Below are positions 1 through 7,931 of a stretch of 36,498 nt of DNA, in pieces. This DNA is from Bacteroidales bacterium. GTDB taxonomy: Bacteria > Bacteroidota > Bacteroidia > Bacteroidales > UBA932. A program made the position numbers and the translations under genes. The stretch's first letter is position 1. The number at the start of each line of letters is the position of its first letter. The notes below the pieces were generated by a model, which was not told the DNA's origin, made no database searches, and saw only the letters and a program-made list of their open reading frames with translations. The stretch spans positions 1 to 36,498 of the forward strand of contig JAFRPH010000061.1 of NCBI GenBank assembly GCA_017429205.1, read 5' to 3'.

Positions 1-1696
1 CGCGAAGAACTCCCAGAACGACAACGACTCCATCTACCGGCTGTTCTACGACACCATCAAGGGCGGTGATTACCGTTCCCGGGAGGCCAACGTGTACCGC
101 CTGGCGGAGGTAAGTGCGGCCATTATCGACCAGTGCGTCGCGCAGGGCGTTCCTTTCGCCCGCGAATACGGCGGATATCTGGCGAACCGTTCCTTTGGCG
201 GTGTCCAGGTGAGCCGTACCTTCTACGCCCGCGGACAAACCGGCCAGCAGCTGCTCCTCGGCGCCTATGCGGCCCTGAACAAGGAAATCGCCGCCGGTTC
301 CGTGAAGAGTTATCCGCGCCACGAGATGCTGGACCTCGTCATCATCAACGGCGAGGCGAAGGGTATCATCGCCCGCAATCTCGTGACCGGTGAGATCGAG
401 CGCTTCGGCGCCCACGCCGTCGTTCTCGCCACCGGTGGTTATGGAAATGCCTATTTCCTGTCCACGAACGCGATGAACTCCAACGGCTCCGCCGCGATGC
501 AGGCCTACCGCAAGGGCGCTTTCTTCGCGAACCCCTGCTTCGCGCAGATCCACCCGACCTGTATCCCCGTCCATGGCGACCAGCAGTGCAAGCTCACCCT
601 GATGTCCGAGTCCCTGCGTAACGACGGCCGCATTTGGGTGCCGAACAACATGGAGGATGTCCTCAAGCTCCGCAAGCACGAAATCAAGCCTTCCCAGATT
701 CCTGAGGAGCGCCGCGACTACTACCTGGAGCGCCGTTATCCGGCCTTCGGCAACCTGGTTCCCCGTGACGTCGCTTCCCGCGCCGCCAAGGAGCGCTGCG
801 ACGCCGGCTACGGCGTGAACGAGACCGGCCTCGCCGTGTTCCTCGATTTCGCCGACGCCATCAAGCGCCTGGGTCACCAGCGCGTGGAAGAGCGCTACGG
901 CAACCTCTTCCAGATGTACGAGAAGATCACCTCCTCTTCCCCTTGGGAGGAGCCGATGATGATCTATCCGGCCATCCACTACACCATGGGCGGTCTCTGG
1001 GTCGACTATGACCTCCAGACCACCATTCCGGGCCTGTACGCCATCGGAGAAGCGAACTTCTCCGACCACGGCGGCAACCGTCTCGGCGCTTCCGCCTTGA
1101 TGCAGGGCCTGGCCGACGGTTACTTTATCCTCCCGTACACCATCGGCGACTATCTGTCCCACAAGTTTGCGGAGCCCAAGACCGACACCAACGCCCCCGA
1201 ATTCGCCGAGGCCGAAAAGGCCGTGCGCGAGCGTATCGATAAGATCTTTGCCGTGAAGGGTACCGAGACCGTGGACAGCATCCACAAGAAGCTCGGCCAC
1301 ATCATGTGGGAGTATGTGGGCATGGCCCGTAACGAGGCCGGCCTGAAGAAGGCCATCGAGGAAATAGGCGAACTCCGGAAGGAATTCTGGAAGACGGTCC
1401 GCGTCCCCGGCACGAACGAGGAATTCAACCAGGAGCTTGAAAAGGCCCTTCGTCTCGTCGACTTCTTCGACATCGGCGAACTGATGGCCCGCGACGCCCT
1501 GAACCGCAAGGAATCCTGCGGCGGCCACTTCCGCGAGGAAATGCAGACGGAAGAGGGCGAGACCAAGCGCGACGACGAGAACTTCATGTATGTGGGCGCC
1601 TGGGAATACAAGGGCGAAGGTGTCGCTCCGGAACTTCACAAGGAGCCGCTCAAGTATGAGAACATCAAGATTGCGACCCGTAACTATAAAGACTAA
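1..1696 (+). CDS. frdA: Fumarate reductase / succinate dehydrogenase flavoprotein subunit, 5' truncated
   Basis: Catalytic flavoprotein of the membrane-bound succinate:quinone oxidoreductase; it interconverts fumarate and succinate on the cytoplasmic face of the inner membrane. The frame is open from base 2 with no stop, and the visible protein starts mid-domain ([20 protein letters not shown]), so the true start, the FAD dinucleotide fold and the flavin-attachment His lie upstream. About 564 residues remain. Visible family signatures include [11 protein letters not shown] in the capping/active-site region and [17 protein letters not shown] near the flavin. The C-terminal helical domain follows. 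The iron-sulfur subunit starts 8 bp downstream, so the two are co-transcribed; the cytochrome b subunit is expected upstream, outside the window. Bacteroidales normally use this enzyme as a fumarate reductase in succinate-producing fermentation, which is why frdA is preferred over sdhA, but sequence alone does not fix direction. Confidence 0.95.
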   Translation, partial: AKNSQNDNDSIYRLFYDTIKGGDYRSREANVYRLAEVSAAIIDQCVAQGVPFAREYGGYLANRSFGGVQVSRTFYARGQTGQQLLLGAYAALNKEIAAGSVKSYPRHEMLDLVIINGEAKGIIARNLVTGEIERFGAHAVVLATGGYGNAYFLSTNAMNSNGSAAMQAYRKGAFFANPCFAQIHPTCIPVHGDQQCKLTLMSESLRNDGRIWVPNNMEDVLKLRKHEIKPSQIPEERRDYYLERRYPAFGNLVPRDVASRAAKERCDAGYGVNETGLAVFLDFADAIKRLGHQRVEERYGNLFQMYEKITSSSPWEEPMMIYPAIHYTMGGLWVDYDLQTTIPGLYAIGEANFSDHGGNRLGASALMQGLADGYFILPYTIGDYLSHKFAEPKTDTNAPEFAEAEKAVRERIDKIFAVKGTETVDSIHKKLGHIMWEYVGMARNEAGLKKAIEEIGELRKEFWKTVRVPGTNEEFNQELEKALRLVDFFDIGELMARDALNRKESCGGHFREEMQTEEGETKRDDENFMYVGAWEYKGEGVAPELHKEPLKYENIKIATRNYKD

Positions 1697-1704
1697 CGAC
1701 GATT

Positions 1705-2448
1705 ATGGAATATAACGTGAAAGTGTGGCGTCAGAAGAACGCCAAAGCCAAGGGTCACTTCGAGACCTATCATGTCACCGACGTGGAAGAGGACGCCTCC
1801 TTCCTGGAGATGCTGGACATCCTGAACGACCAGCTCATCCGCAAGGGTGTGGAGCCCATCGCCTTCGACCACGACTGCCGCGAGGGCATCTGCGGCGCTT
1901 GCTCCCTGTATGTGGACGGCCGCGCCCACGGTCCGGACGACCAGGTGACCACCTGCCAGCTCTTCATGCGTCATTTCAAGCCGGGCGCTACCATCACCGT
2001 GGAGCCTTGGCGGAGCGCCGCCTTCCCGGTGATCAAGGACCTCGTCGTGGACCGTCAGGCCTTCGACAAGATTCTCCAGGCTGGCGGTTTCGTCTCCGTC
2101 CGCACCGGCGCCGCGCAGGATGCGAACACCATCCTGATCCCGCACGATGACGCGGAACTGTCGATGGACGCCGCCGCCTGCGTAGGTTGCGGCGCCTGCG
2201 TTGCCACCTGCAAGAACGGCTCTGCGATGCTGTTCGTGGCCGCGCGCGTCAGCTCCCTCGCCCTGCTCCCGCAGGGCAAGCCGGAAGCCGCCCGCCGCGC
2301 CCGCGCGATGGTCGCCAAGATGGACGAACTCGGCTTCGGTAACTGCACGAACACTCGCGCCTGCGAGATGGAGTGCCCGAAGCACGTCACCATCGACCAT
2401 ATCGCCCGCCTGAACCGCGAGTATCTGAAGGCGAGGTTCAGCGAGTAG
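1705..2448 (+). CDS. frdB: Fumarate reductase / succinate dehydrogenase iron-sulfur subunit
   Basis: Electron-transfer subunit that passes electrons between the flavoprotein and the cytochrome b anchor through three Fe-S clusters. The 247-residue product is of normal family length. The N-terminal ferredoxin fold carries the [2Fe-2S] motif [10 protein letters not shown] at about residues 58-67, with the last ligand in TTCQLF. The C-terminal domain has [11 protein letters not shown] at about 163-173 and [13 protein letters not shown] near 217-229, which supply the ligands of the [4Fe-4S] and [3Fe-4S] clusters. It lies 8 bp after the flavoprotein stop with no good Shine-Dalgarno, so translation probably depends on the upstream gene. 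A REP-like repeat begins on the base after its stop codon and a terminator follows. Confidence 0.96.
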   Translation: MEYNVKVWRQKNAKAKGHFETYHVTDVEEDASFLEMLDILNDQLIRKGVEPIAFDHDCREGICGACSLYVDGRAHGPDDQVTTCQLFMRHFKPGATITVEPWRSAAFPVIKDLVVDRQAFDKILQAGGFVSVRTGAAQDANTILIPHDDAELSMDAAACVGCGACVATCKNGSAMLFVAARVSSLALLPQGKPEAARRARAMVAKMDELGFGNCTNTRACEMECPKHVTIDHIARLNREYLKARFSE

Positions 2449-2489
2449 AGATTCTCACGTCGGCCGCAAGCGGCCTCCTCAGAATGACA
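2449..2489 (-). repeat. REP-like dispersed palindromic repeat, copy 1
   Basis: A 41-bp element starting at the base after the frdB stop. Read on the minus strand it begins TGTCATTCTGAGGAGG and ends GACGTGAGAATCT. The centre is a perfect 6-bp hairpin, GGCCGC/GCGGCC with a TT loop, and the outer ATTCT/AGAAT arms can also pair. The same outer sequence occurs in the opposite orientation at 20630-20667 with a different central hairpin, so this is a repeat family and not a chance stem. Sequences of this type are common between genes in Bacteroidales; I infer a REP-like element, but no transposase is in the window. Confidence 0.75.
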
Positions 2490-2493
2490 ATTG

Positions 2494-2529
2494 ACAGCAG
2501 GAATCATCCGGTTCCTGCTGTTATTTTGT
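2494..2529 (+). terminator. Rho-independent-like terminator after frdB
   Basis: Perfect 10-bp inverted repeat ACAGCAGGAA / TTCCTGCTGT (2494-2503 and 2512-2521) with an 8-nt loop, followed by the T-rich tract TATTTTG. It stands 46 bp after the frdB stop and before a long AT-rich non-coding stretch, so it most likely ends the fumarate reductase transcript. Confidence 0.75.
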
Positions 2530-2829
2530 GCGCTTTCGTACATTAACCTCCAAATTGTTACTCCGTAGGGAAAGGGTCGGAAAGTCGTCCAGAGGGCATT
2601 TTATAGGTAAATAGATCCGCCGGAAACCCCATTGTATGGGCTTGAAAGGCAATAAAAGGGTAAAAATCGGCACCAAAACTCACTTTTTTATAGATTTTTT
2701 AAATATTATAAAGTGTTAATTGTTTTTATAATTTAATAATAATTAGTAAATTGGACCTCGTAATTCATTATTAATTTTTTATTTACAAATCCAAATCATT
2801 AACACTGTTTTATTTTTGAATATACTCTT
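2530..2829. other. AT-rich non-coding stretch upstream of susC
   Basis: No coding region is supported here. From about 2680 to 2830 the sequence is dominated by A and T runs, in sharp contrast to the GC-rich genes on both sides. It precedes the promoter-like box at 2830 and probably holds regulatory sequence for the SusC/SusD pair. I see no tRNA, recognisable riboswitch or repeat in it; a weak CCCAT/ATGGG stem near 2630 is the only other structure. Confidence 0.6.
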
Positions 2830-2837
2830 TATATTTG
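2830..2837 (+). promoter_or_regulatory. Bacteroides-type -7 box for susCD
   Basis: TATATTTG fits the Bacteroidota -7 consensus TAnnTTTG. A TTTG lies only 11 nt upstream, so there is no -33 box at the usual 19-21 nt spacing. A start shortly after 2837 would give a leader of roughly 150 nt before the susC start, including the dyad at 2931-2960. Confidence 0.5.
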
Positions 2838-2930
2838 CATAATTCAAGATTGTTTCCAAACTTTGCAGGCATACGTCATCATTTATGACCTTTGAAAAAA
2901 CTATTTAGGTGACAATTTAGGAGTGTATTC

Positions 2931-2960
2931 GATACAAAAAACCGCAATTTATTTTGTATC
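2931..2960 (+). promoter_or_regulatory. 9-bp dyad in the susC leader
   Basis: GATACAAAA at 2931-2939 is repeated exactly as its reverse complement TTTTGTATC at 2952-2960, with 12 nt between. The arm centres are 21 bp apart, about two helical turns, so it could be an operator for a dimeric regulator; as RNA it could fold into a hairpin just before the translation start. No T-run follows, so it is not a typical terminator. Confidence 0.5.
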
Positions 2961-2993
2961 ACCATATTTATGTTTAACCAAAGTTTCTTGCTT

Positions 2994-5900
2994 ATGAAAA
3001 AAGTAAAACTGTTCCTGGCGTGCCTGCTTGCCGTCGCCACGACGGCGCTGTACGCACAGAACATCACCGTCAAAGGCACGGTTACCGACGCCTCCAACGG
3101 TGAACCCATCACGGGCGCTGCCGTCGTCGTGCAGGGAAGTGCCACTTCCTACGCGCTGACTGATGTGCAGGGTGCTTTCTCCATCAATGCTCCGAGAAAT
3201 GGCGTCCTTGTCGTCAGCAACATGGGCTACAAGACGAAGTCCGTCGAGGTGAACGGCATGACCGTCGTCAACGTCGCTCTCGAGCCTGATACGGAGTACC
3301 TCGACGAGGTCGTCGTCACGGCCCAGGGCCTGACCCGCAAGCAGAAAGCCATCGGCTATTCCGCCCAGGTCATCAACGACGAGCAGCTGACCGTCGTCCA
3401 CAGCTCCTCCCTCGGTAACTCCCTCGCCGGTAAGGTTGCCGGTGCGCAGTTCTGGGGATCTGCCGGTTCCACCTTCAGCGAGGGTAAGATCATCCTCCGT
3501 GGTCCGACCTCCTACAACAACCAGGAAGGTAGCGAGCCGATCTATGTGATCGACGGAACCATCGCCAGCGCTGCAGCCGTCAATATGGACGACGTGGAGA
3601 GCATCAACATCCTGAAGGGTCCCTCCGCGACCGCCCTGTACGGTTCCCGCGGTGCTAACGGTGCTGTCATCATCACCACCAAGAAGGCTCAGGAAGGTCA
3701 GTCCCTCGTGGAATTCAGCCACACGACTACGGCTGAAGTCCTGTACAACCACATCAAGTTCCAGAATGAATTCGGTGGCGGTGCGATGGCTCAGCAGAAT
3801 ACGGCCATGTACAATGCCGTCAAGAATGCCGGCCTGCTTGACAAATATCCTGATGTCCTGGATGCGAAGGCCGCTTTCGAACTGAACGGTTTTGATCTGC
3901 CGGACGGCACTTATACCTATGACTATTGGGAAGATGTGAACTGGGGTCCCCGTTATGACAACACGACCATGGTCCGTCCCGCCGTTTCCTGGGATCCTTC
4001 CCATCCGAAGTACGGCAAGGCGGAACCTTGGAGCTATCAGCTCAACCTCCGCGACCTTACCCGTGTCGCCTGGACCAACACGACCACCGTTTCCTTCAAC
4101 AAGTCCGTCAAGGGAATGAACACCCGCGTGTCCTTCACCAACGTGGACCGTCCCGGTATCTTCTACAATTCCAAGGCTGTCCGCCGTTCCTTCAGCATCA
4201 GTTCTCAGATCAAGCCCAACAGCTGGCTGACCGCCGACCTGAGCTATCGCTATCGCGTCCGTGTGAACCAGAACGCTGAGCAGGAAGGTTACTCCGCCAA
4301 TGGTAACTACATCTGCGACTTCGTTCAGTGGGGCCATACGAATGTCAATCTGAAAGATCTCAAGGATTGGCAGCGTCCTGACGGCGGATGGCGTACCTGG
4401 AACATCGTCGGTGCCATGAACTTCGACGACTATGCCGCCGCTTATCTGGCCGGAGACGCCGACCTTACTGCGAACTACCACGACAACCCGTATGCGGTGA
4501 TGGAGCAGTACACCTATACCAACAAGACCCAGTACCATATGGCTTCCGCTGACGTTTATGCCAGCCTGCCGTACAACTTCCGTCTGGGAGCCCGCATCAA
4601 CAACCTGATCCAGGACTCCCACTATGAGGAGAAAGATGGTTTTGGTTCGATCAACTTCGATCCGTACTACCGGAACTATTTCGCCGAGACGAACGACATC
4701 ACGGCCCAGGGTTACCTGACCTGGAACAATTCCTTCGTGGATAACCGTCTCACGGCAGAGGCCGCCGCCTTCGCCGAGGCTCGCAAGTACGACTACTACT
4801 ATCTGAACAGCGCCACCAACGGCGGTCTGTCCGTGATCGACCTGTACAACCTGAGCGCATCCAACAACACGTATTCCACCAACAATAGCGAGACCCATTA
4901 CAAGACCCGTTCGTTCTTCGGTACCGCGACCATCGGTTGGGATGACCTGGTCTATCTGGACGGCTCCCTCCGTTACGACATCGATTCCCGCCTCCCGGCC
5001 GACAAGAACGGCTATCTCTATGGTGGTGGTTCCCTGTCCTTCATGGCCAGCAAACTCATCAACGCCCCTTGGCTCAACTTCTGGAAGATTCGTGGCTCCC
5101 TCGCCCAGGTGGGTTCCACCATCGGCGCTTACAGCGTGAAGCCGACCTACACGGTCTCCACCAAACTCCATGGCCAGACCGGTCTCTATGAGCCTACTAC
5201 GCAGGTGAATGAGCACATCCTTCCGACCATCTCCACTTCCTATGAGGTCGGTACCGAGTTCAAACTCTTCAACAACCGCTTGTACGGTGATGTCAACTTC
5301 TATCTGAAGAATACGAAGAACTCCATCATCAACGCGACGGTTCTCCCGCAGTCCGGTTTCAATTCCCGCACGATCAACGCCGGCCTGGTGCAGAACAAGG
5401 GTGTGGAAATCCTGCTCGGCGGCACGCCCGTCCGTACGAAGGATTTCGAGTGGAACCTCTCCGCGAACATTTCCAAGAATGTCAACACGCTGGTTGAACT
5501 GGCTCCCGGCCAGCCTTCCACCCGTCTGTATGGCAATTCCTTCTATTTCTACTGGGATTTGATGTCCATCGAGAAACAGCCGATCGGTGTCATTCAGACC
5601 AATGCCCGTTGGCTGCGCAATGATGACGGCCAGCTGATCCTCCGTGCCGGTACCGCCAACACCGGTGATGTCCGTCCTACTTTTGAAACCGATGTCCCGA
5701 AGTCCGTGGGTAACATCCAGCCCGACTTTACGGGTGGTTTCAATACCAGTTTCCGCTACAAGGACTTCACGCTTTCCGCCGCTTTCGACTATGTCATCGG
5801 TGGTCAGATGGTTTCTTGGACGAACATGTGGGGTAAGGGTTCCGGTCTGCTTGCTGAAACTGCCGTCCTGAACGACAGGGGCAAGAGCATCCGTGAGCCT

Positions 5901-6272
5901 GTCCAGACCGGTGGCGGTGTCCACCTGACCGGTGTGGACAAGGATGGCAATCCGATGGACGGTTACATCGACGCCTTCTACTATTTCTACTATCAGTATG
6001 TCTATGACCAGGATTCCACGATTTTCAATCGTACTTATCTGAAGATGCGTGAACTTGCTCTCCGTTACAACATGCCGAAGAACATTGTGAACAAGATCAA
6101 GGGCATCTCCTCCGCCAGCGTCGCTTTCGTGGCCACCAATCCTTGGCTCATCTACTCCGCGGTTCCGCACATCGATCCTTCCGAACTGGGCGGTGCTGAA
6201 TACAACTTCCTCGAAGGCGGTCAGGCTGTGTCCACCCGCTCCTTCGGTGTTACGCTCAATGTCACTTTCTAA
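2994..6272 (+). CDS. SusC/RagA-type TonB-dependent outer-membrane transporter
   Basis: Outer-membrane barrel that imports oligosaccharides, peptides or other nutrients using TonB energy, working with its SusD lipoprotein. Starting at 2994 gives 1092 residues with a clean signal peptide (MKKVKLFLACLLAVATTALYA, cut before QN); an in-frame ATG at 2970 would add eight residues ahead of the signal peptide and is less likely. Domains: carboxypeptidase-like regulatory domain at about 23-100, TonB box EVVVTA at 105-110, plug domain at about 115-240 (IYVIDGTIAS, INILKGPSATALYGSRGANGA), then the beta-barrel ending in an aromatic residue (LNVTF). The susD gene starts 18 bp after the stop. No glycoside hydrolase, peptidase, sigma/anti-sigma pair or hybrid two-component regulator adjoins the pair, so the substrate cannot be assigned. 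Confidence 0.95.
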   Translation: MKKVKLFLACLLAVATTALYAQNITVKGTVTDASNGEPITGAAVVVQGSATSYALTDVQGAFSINAPRNGVLVVSNMGYKTKSVEVNGMTVVNVALEPDTEYLDEVVVTAQGLTRKQKAIGYSAQVINDEQLTVVHSSSLGNSLAGKVAGAQFWGSAGSTFSEGKIILRGPTSYNNQEGSEPIYVIDGTIASAAAVNMDDVESINILKGPSATALYGSRGANGAVIITTKKAQEGQSLVEFSHTTTAEVLYNHIKFQNEFGGGAMAQQNTAMYNAVKNAGLLDKYPDVLDAKAAFELNGFDLPDGTYTYDYWEDVNWGPRYDNTTMVRPAVSWDPSHPKYGKAEPWSYQLNLRDLTRVAWTNTTTVSFNKSVKGMNTRVSFTNVDRPGIFYNSKAVRRSFSISSQIKPNSWLTADLSYRYRVRVNQNAEQEGYSANGNYICDFVQWGHTNVNLKDLKDWQRPDGGWRTWNIVGAMNFDDYAAAYLAGDADLTANYHDNPYAVMEQYTYTNKTQYHMASADVYASLPYNFRLGARINNLIQDSHYEEKDGFGSINFDPYYRNYFAETNDITAQGYLTWNNSFVDNRLTAEAAAFAEARKYDYYYLNSATNGGLSVIDLYNLSASNNTYSTNNSETHYKTRSFFGTATIGWDDLVYLDGSLRYDIDSRLPADKNGYLYGGGSLSFMASKLINAPWLNFWKIRGSLAQVGSTIGAYSVKPTYTVSTKLHGQTGLYEPTTQVNEHILPTISTSYEVGTEFKLFNNRLYGDVNFYLKNTKNSIINATVLPQSGFNSRTINAGLVQNKGVEILLGGTPVRTKDFEWNLSANISKNVNTLVELAPGQPSTRLYGNSFYFYWDLMSIEKQPIGVIQTNARWLRNDDGQLILRAGTANTGDVRPTFETDVPKSVGNIQPDFTGGFNTSFRYKDFTLSAAFDYVIGGQMVSWTNMWGKGSGLLAETAVLNDRGKSIREPVQTGGGVHLTGVDKDGNPMDGYIDAFYYFYYQYVYDQDSTIFNRTYLKMRELALRYNMPKNIVNKIKGISSASVAFVATNPWLIYSAVPHIDPSELGGAEYNFLEGGQAVSTRSFGVTLNVTF

Positions 6273-6290
6273 TATAGGAGGATGAAGATT

Positions 6291-7880
6291 ATGAAAAAGA
6301 TATATGCCCTTTTGATTCCCGCCCTGGTTGCCGTTCTTATGGCCGGCTGCGCCAAACTCCATGATTTCGGCGACATCAACCTGGACCCCAATAAGCCTTC
6401 TACGCCGTTTACGACCTACTTCTTCACGCAGGCCTGCAAGTATGTGCCGATTTTCGTGCTGAGAGATGCGACCAACGGCTATGATCCTTGGCAGCAGGAA
6501 TGGGCCGGTTACCTTTCCGAGTCCAAGAACAACCAGTACGGTCCGCTGTCCACGACTTCCACCTTCAGCAGCGGCTCCTACTATCTGTATCCGATCAAGA
6601 ATCTCACGAAGATCGTCGAACTGAACGAGGACGAAGAGGAGAAGGATAAACCGAACGTCACGGCCTTCGGCTCCGCCAACAACCAGATTGCGGTGGCCAA
6701 GACTTTGATGGCTTTCATCTACATGACCCTCTCCGACATCCAGGGCCCCATCGTTCTCTCCGAGGCGCTCCAGGGCGTTTCCCAGGACAACTGGAAGCCG
6801 AAGTATGACTCTCAGGAAGATGCCTACAAGCAGCTTGACGAGATGCTGACCCAGGCTTATTCCCTGTTCGATGAGAGTGGTGACCTGAATGGCGATGCGG
6901 ACGTCCTCTTCGGAGGCGATGTCGCCAAGTGGAAGAAATTCAACGCTTCCGTCCGGATGTTGATGGCCATCAAACTCAGCGACGTGGATCCCGCTACGGG
7001 CAAGTCCCGCTTTGCGGCCGCCTATGCCCATGGCGGTATGACCTCCGCTGAGGACGGCTTGAACTATACGTATGACGACCTGAACAAGAACTACCTGTAT
7101 TACTGGGTCAGCCCGGACAACCCGAGCGCCGGTTTCAATGCCGTTCCGAACTACTTCATCGTTGAGGAGATGAAGGCGCTGAAGGATCCGCGTATGTTCA
7201 AGTACTTTGACATTGAGGGTTATAAGGGATCGCGTTCCGCAGAGAAGTTCCCGCGGGATCAGTACACCTCCTTCTATGGCATTCCGTTCGGTCTTGCCAG
7301 CAACTCCCACGTTTCCGCGTGGGCCAGCTACACTTGCTGTGTCAACAGCAAGATGATTGCGATGGACGCCACGATCCCTGTGATTCCTGCTTCCCGTGTT
7401 CTCCTGGTGGAGGCCGAGGCCGCCCAGCGTGGTTGGATTTCCGCTTCCGCGAAGGACCTCTACGAGGCCGGTATCAAAGCTTCCTTCGACTGGTGGGAGG
7501 CCTCCGGCGCTGACGAATATGTCGCCAGCGAAGGCGTCGCCTTCGACGCTTCCAAGGCGATCGAGCAGATTGCCCTCCAGCGCTGGATCGCCGGTTATCT
7601 CGCCGACGGTATCGAGGCCTGGTCCGACTGGCGCCGCCTGGATATTCCGAAGATGCCCGTTGGTCCTGCCGCCGCTGACCAGGGTACTACCCATTATCCG
7701 TTCCGTCTCCCGTTCGACGCCGATGTCGACGGCCAGCGCAATGAGGAGAATTACAATGCGGCCATCAAGACGCTGAAGCCCACCGGTGAAGACACCAAGG
7801 ACAACCGCGTATGGTGGGATGTCGCCGCGAACGATGATGGTGTTCTGACCGAGGCGCAGTGCACGCCGCCTACCCTCTAA
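6291..7880 (+). CDS. SusD/RagB-family nutrient-binding outer-membrane lipoprotein
   Basis: Surface lipoprotein that captures substrate over the SusC barrel. A strong Shine-Dalgarno AGGAGG at 6276-6281 touches an ATG at 6282 but sits 9 nt before the ATG at 6291, so 6291 is preferred. That start gives 529 residues with signal sequence and lipobox LMAGC (lipid-bearing Cys20). It is helix-rich, with the conserved SusD start FGDINLDPNKP after the lipobox and the late ASRVLLVEAEAAQRGW segment; these fit the SusD-like_2 branch (PF12771). That branch is often found without carbohydrate enzymes, as here. A terminator follows immediately, closing a two-gene unit. Confidence 0.93.
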   Translation: MKKIYALLIPALVAVLMAGCAKLHDFGDINLDPNKPSTPFTTYFFTQACKYVPIFVLRDATNGYDPWQQEWAGYLSESKNNQYGPLSTTSTFSSGSYYLYPIKNLTKIVELNEDEEEKDKPNVTAFGSANNQIAVAKTLMAFIYMTLSDIQGPIVLSEALQGVSQDNWKPKYDSQEDAYKQLDEMLTQAYSLFDESGDLNGDADVLFGGDVAKWKKFNASVRMLMAIKLSDVDPATGKSRFAAAYAHGGMTSAEDGLNYTYDDLNKNYLYYWVSPDNPSAGFNAVPNYFIVEEMKALKDPRMFKYFDIEGYKGSRSAEKFPRDQYTSFYGIPFGLASNSHVSAWASYTCCVNSKMIAMDATIPVIPASRVLLVEAEAAQRGWISASAKDLYEAGIKASFDWWEASGADEYVASEGVAFDASKAIEQIALQRWIAGYLADGIEAWSDWRRLDIPKMPVGPAAADQGTTHYPFRLPFDADVDGQRNEENYNAAIKTLKPTGEDTKDNRVWWDVAANDDGVLTEAQCTPPTL

Positions 7881-7900
7881 GTCTTGAACCGACACAACGA

Positions 7901-7931
7901 GAAACCCGACCGAAAGGCCGGGTTTCTTTTT
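7901..7931 (+). terminator. Terminator between convergent susD and the macroglobulin-like gene
   Basis: Stem GAAACCCGACC (7901-7911), loop GAAA, stem GGCCGGGTTTC (7916-7926), with one A-C mismatch, then five T. It is a good intrinsic terminator for susD. The opposite-strand gene ends inside the T-run (stop at 7930-7932), and the downstream side is not T-rich for that strand, so it acts mainly on the plus strand. Confidence 0.85.

Noticed and set aside
2530..2829. Possible small RNA or tRNA gene in the AT-rich gap
   Set aside because: No cloverleaf, no GC-rich stem set and no terminator within the stretch; only promoter-like and dyad elements are supported.
7312..7330. Inverted repeat CCCACG/CGTGGG inside susD
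   Set aside because: A short stem in a GC-rich coding region, explained by codons and with no copies or context suggesting function.
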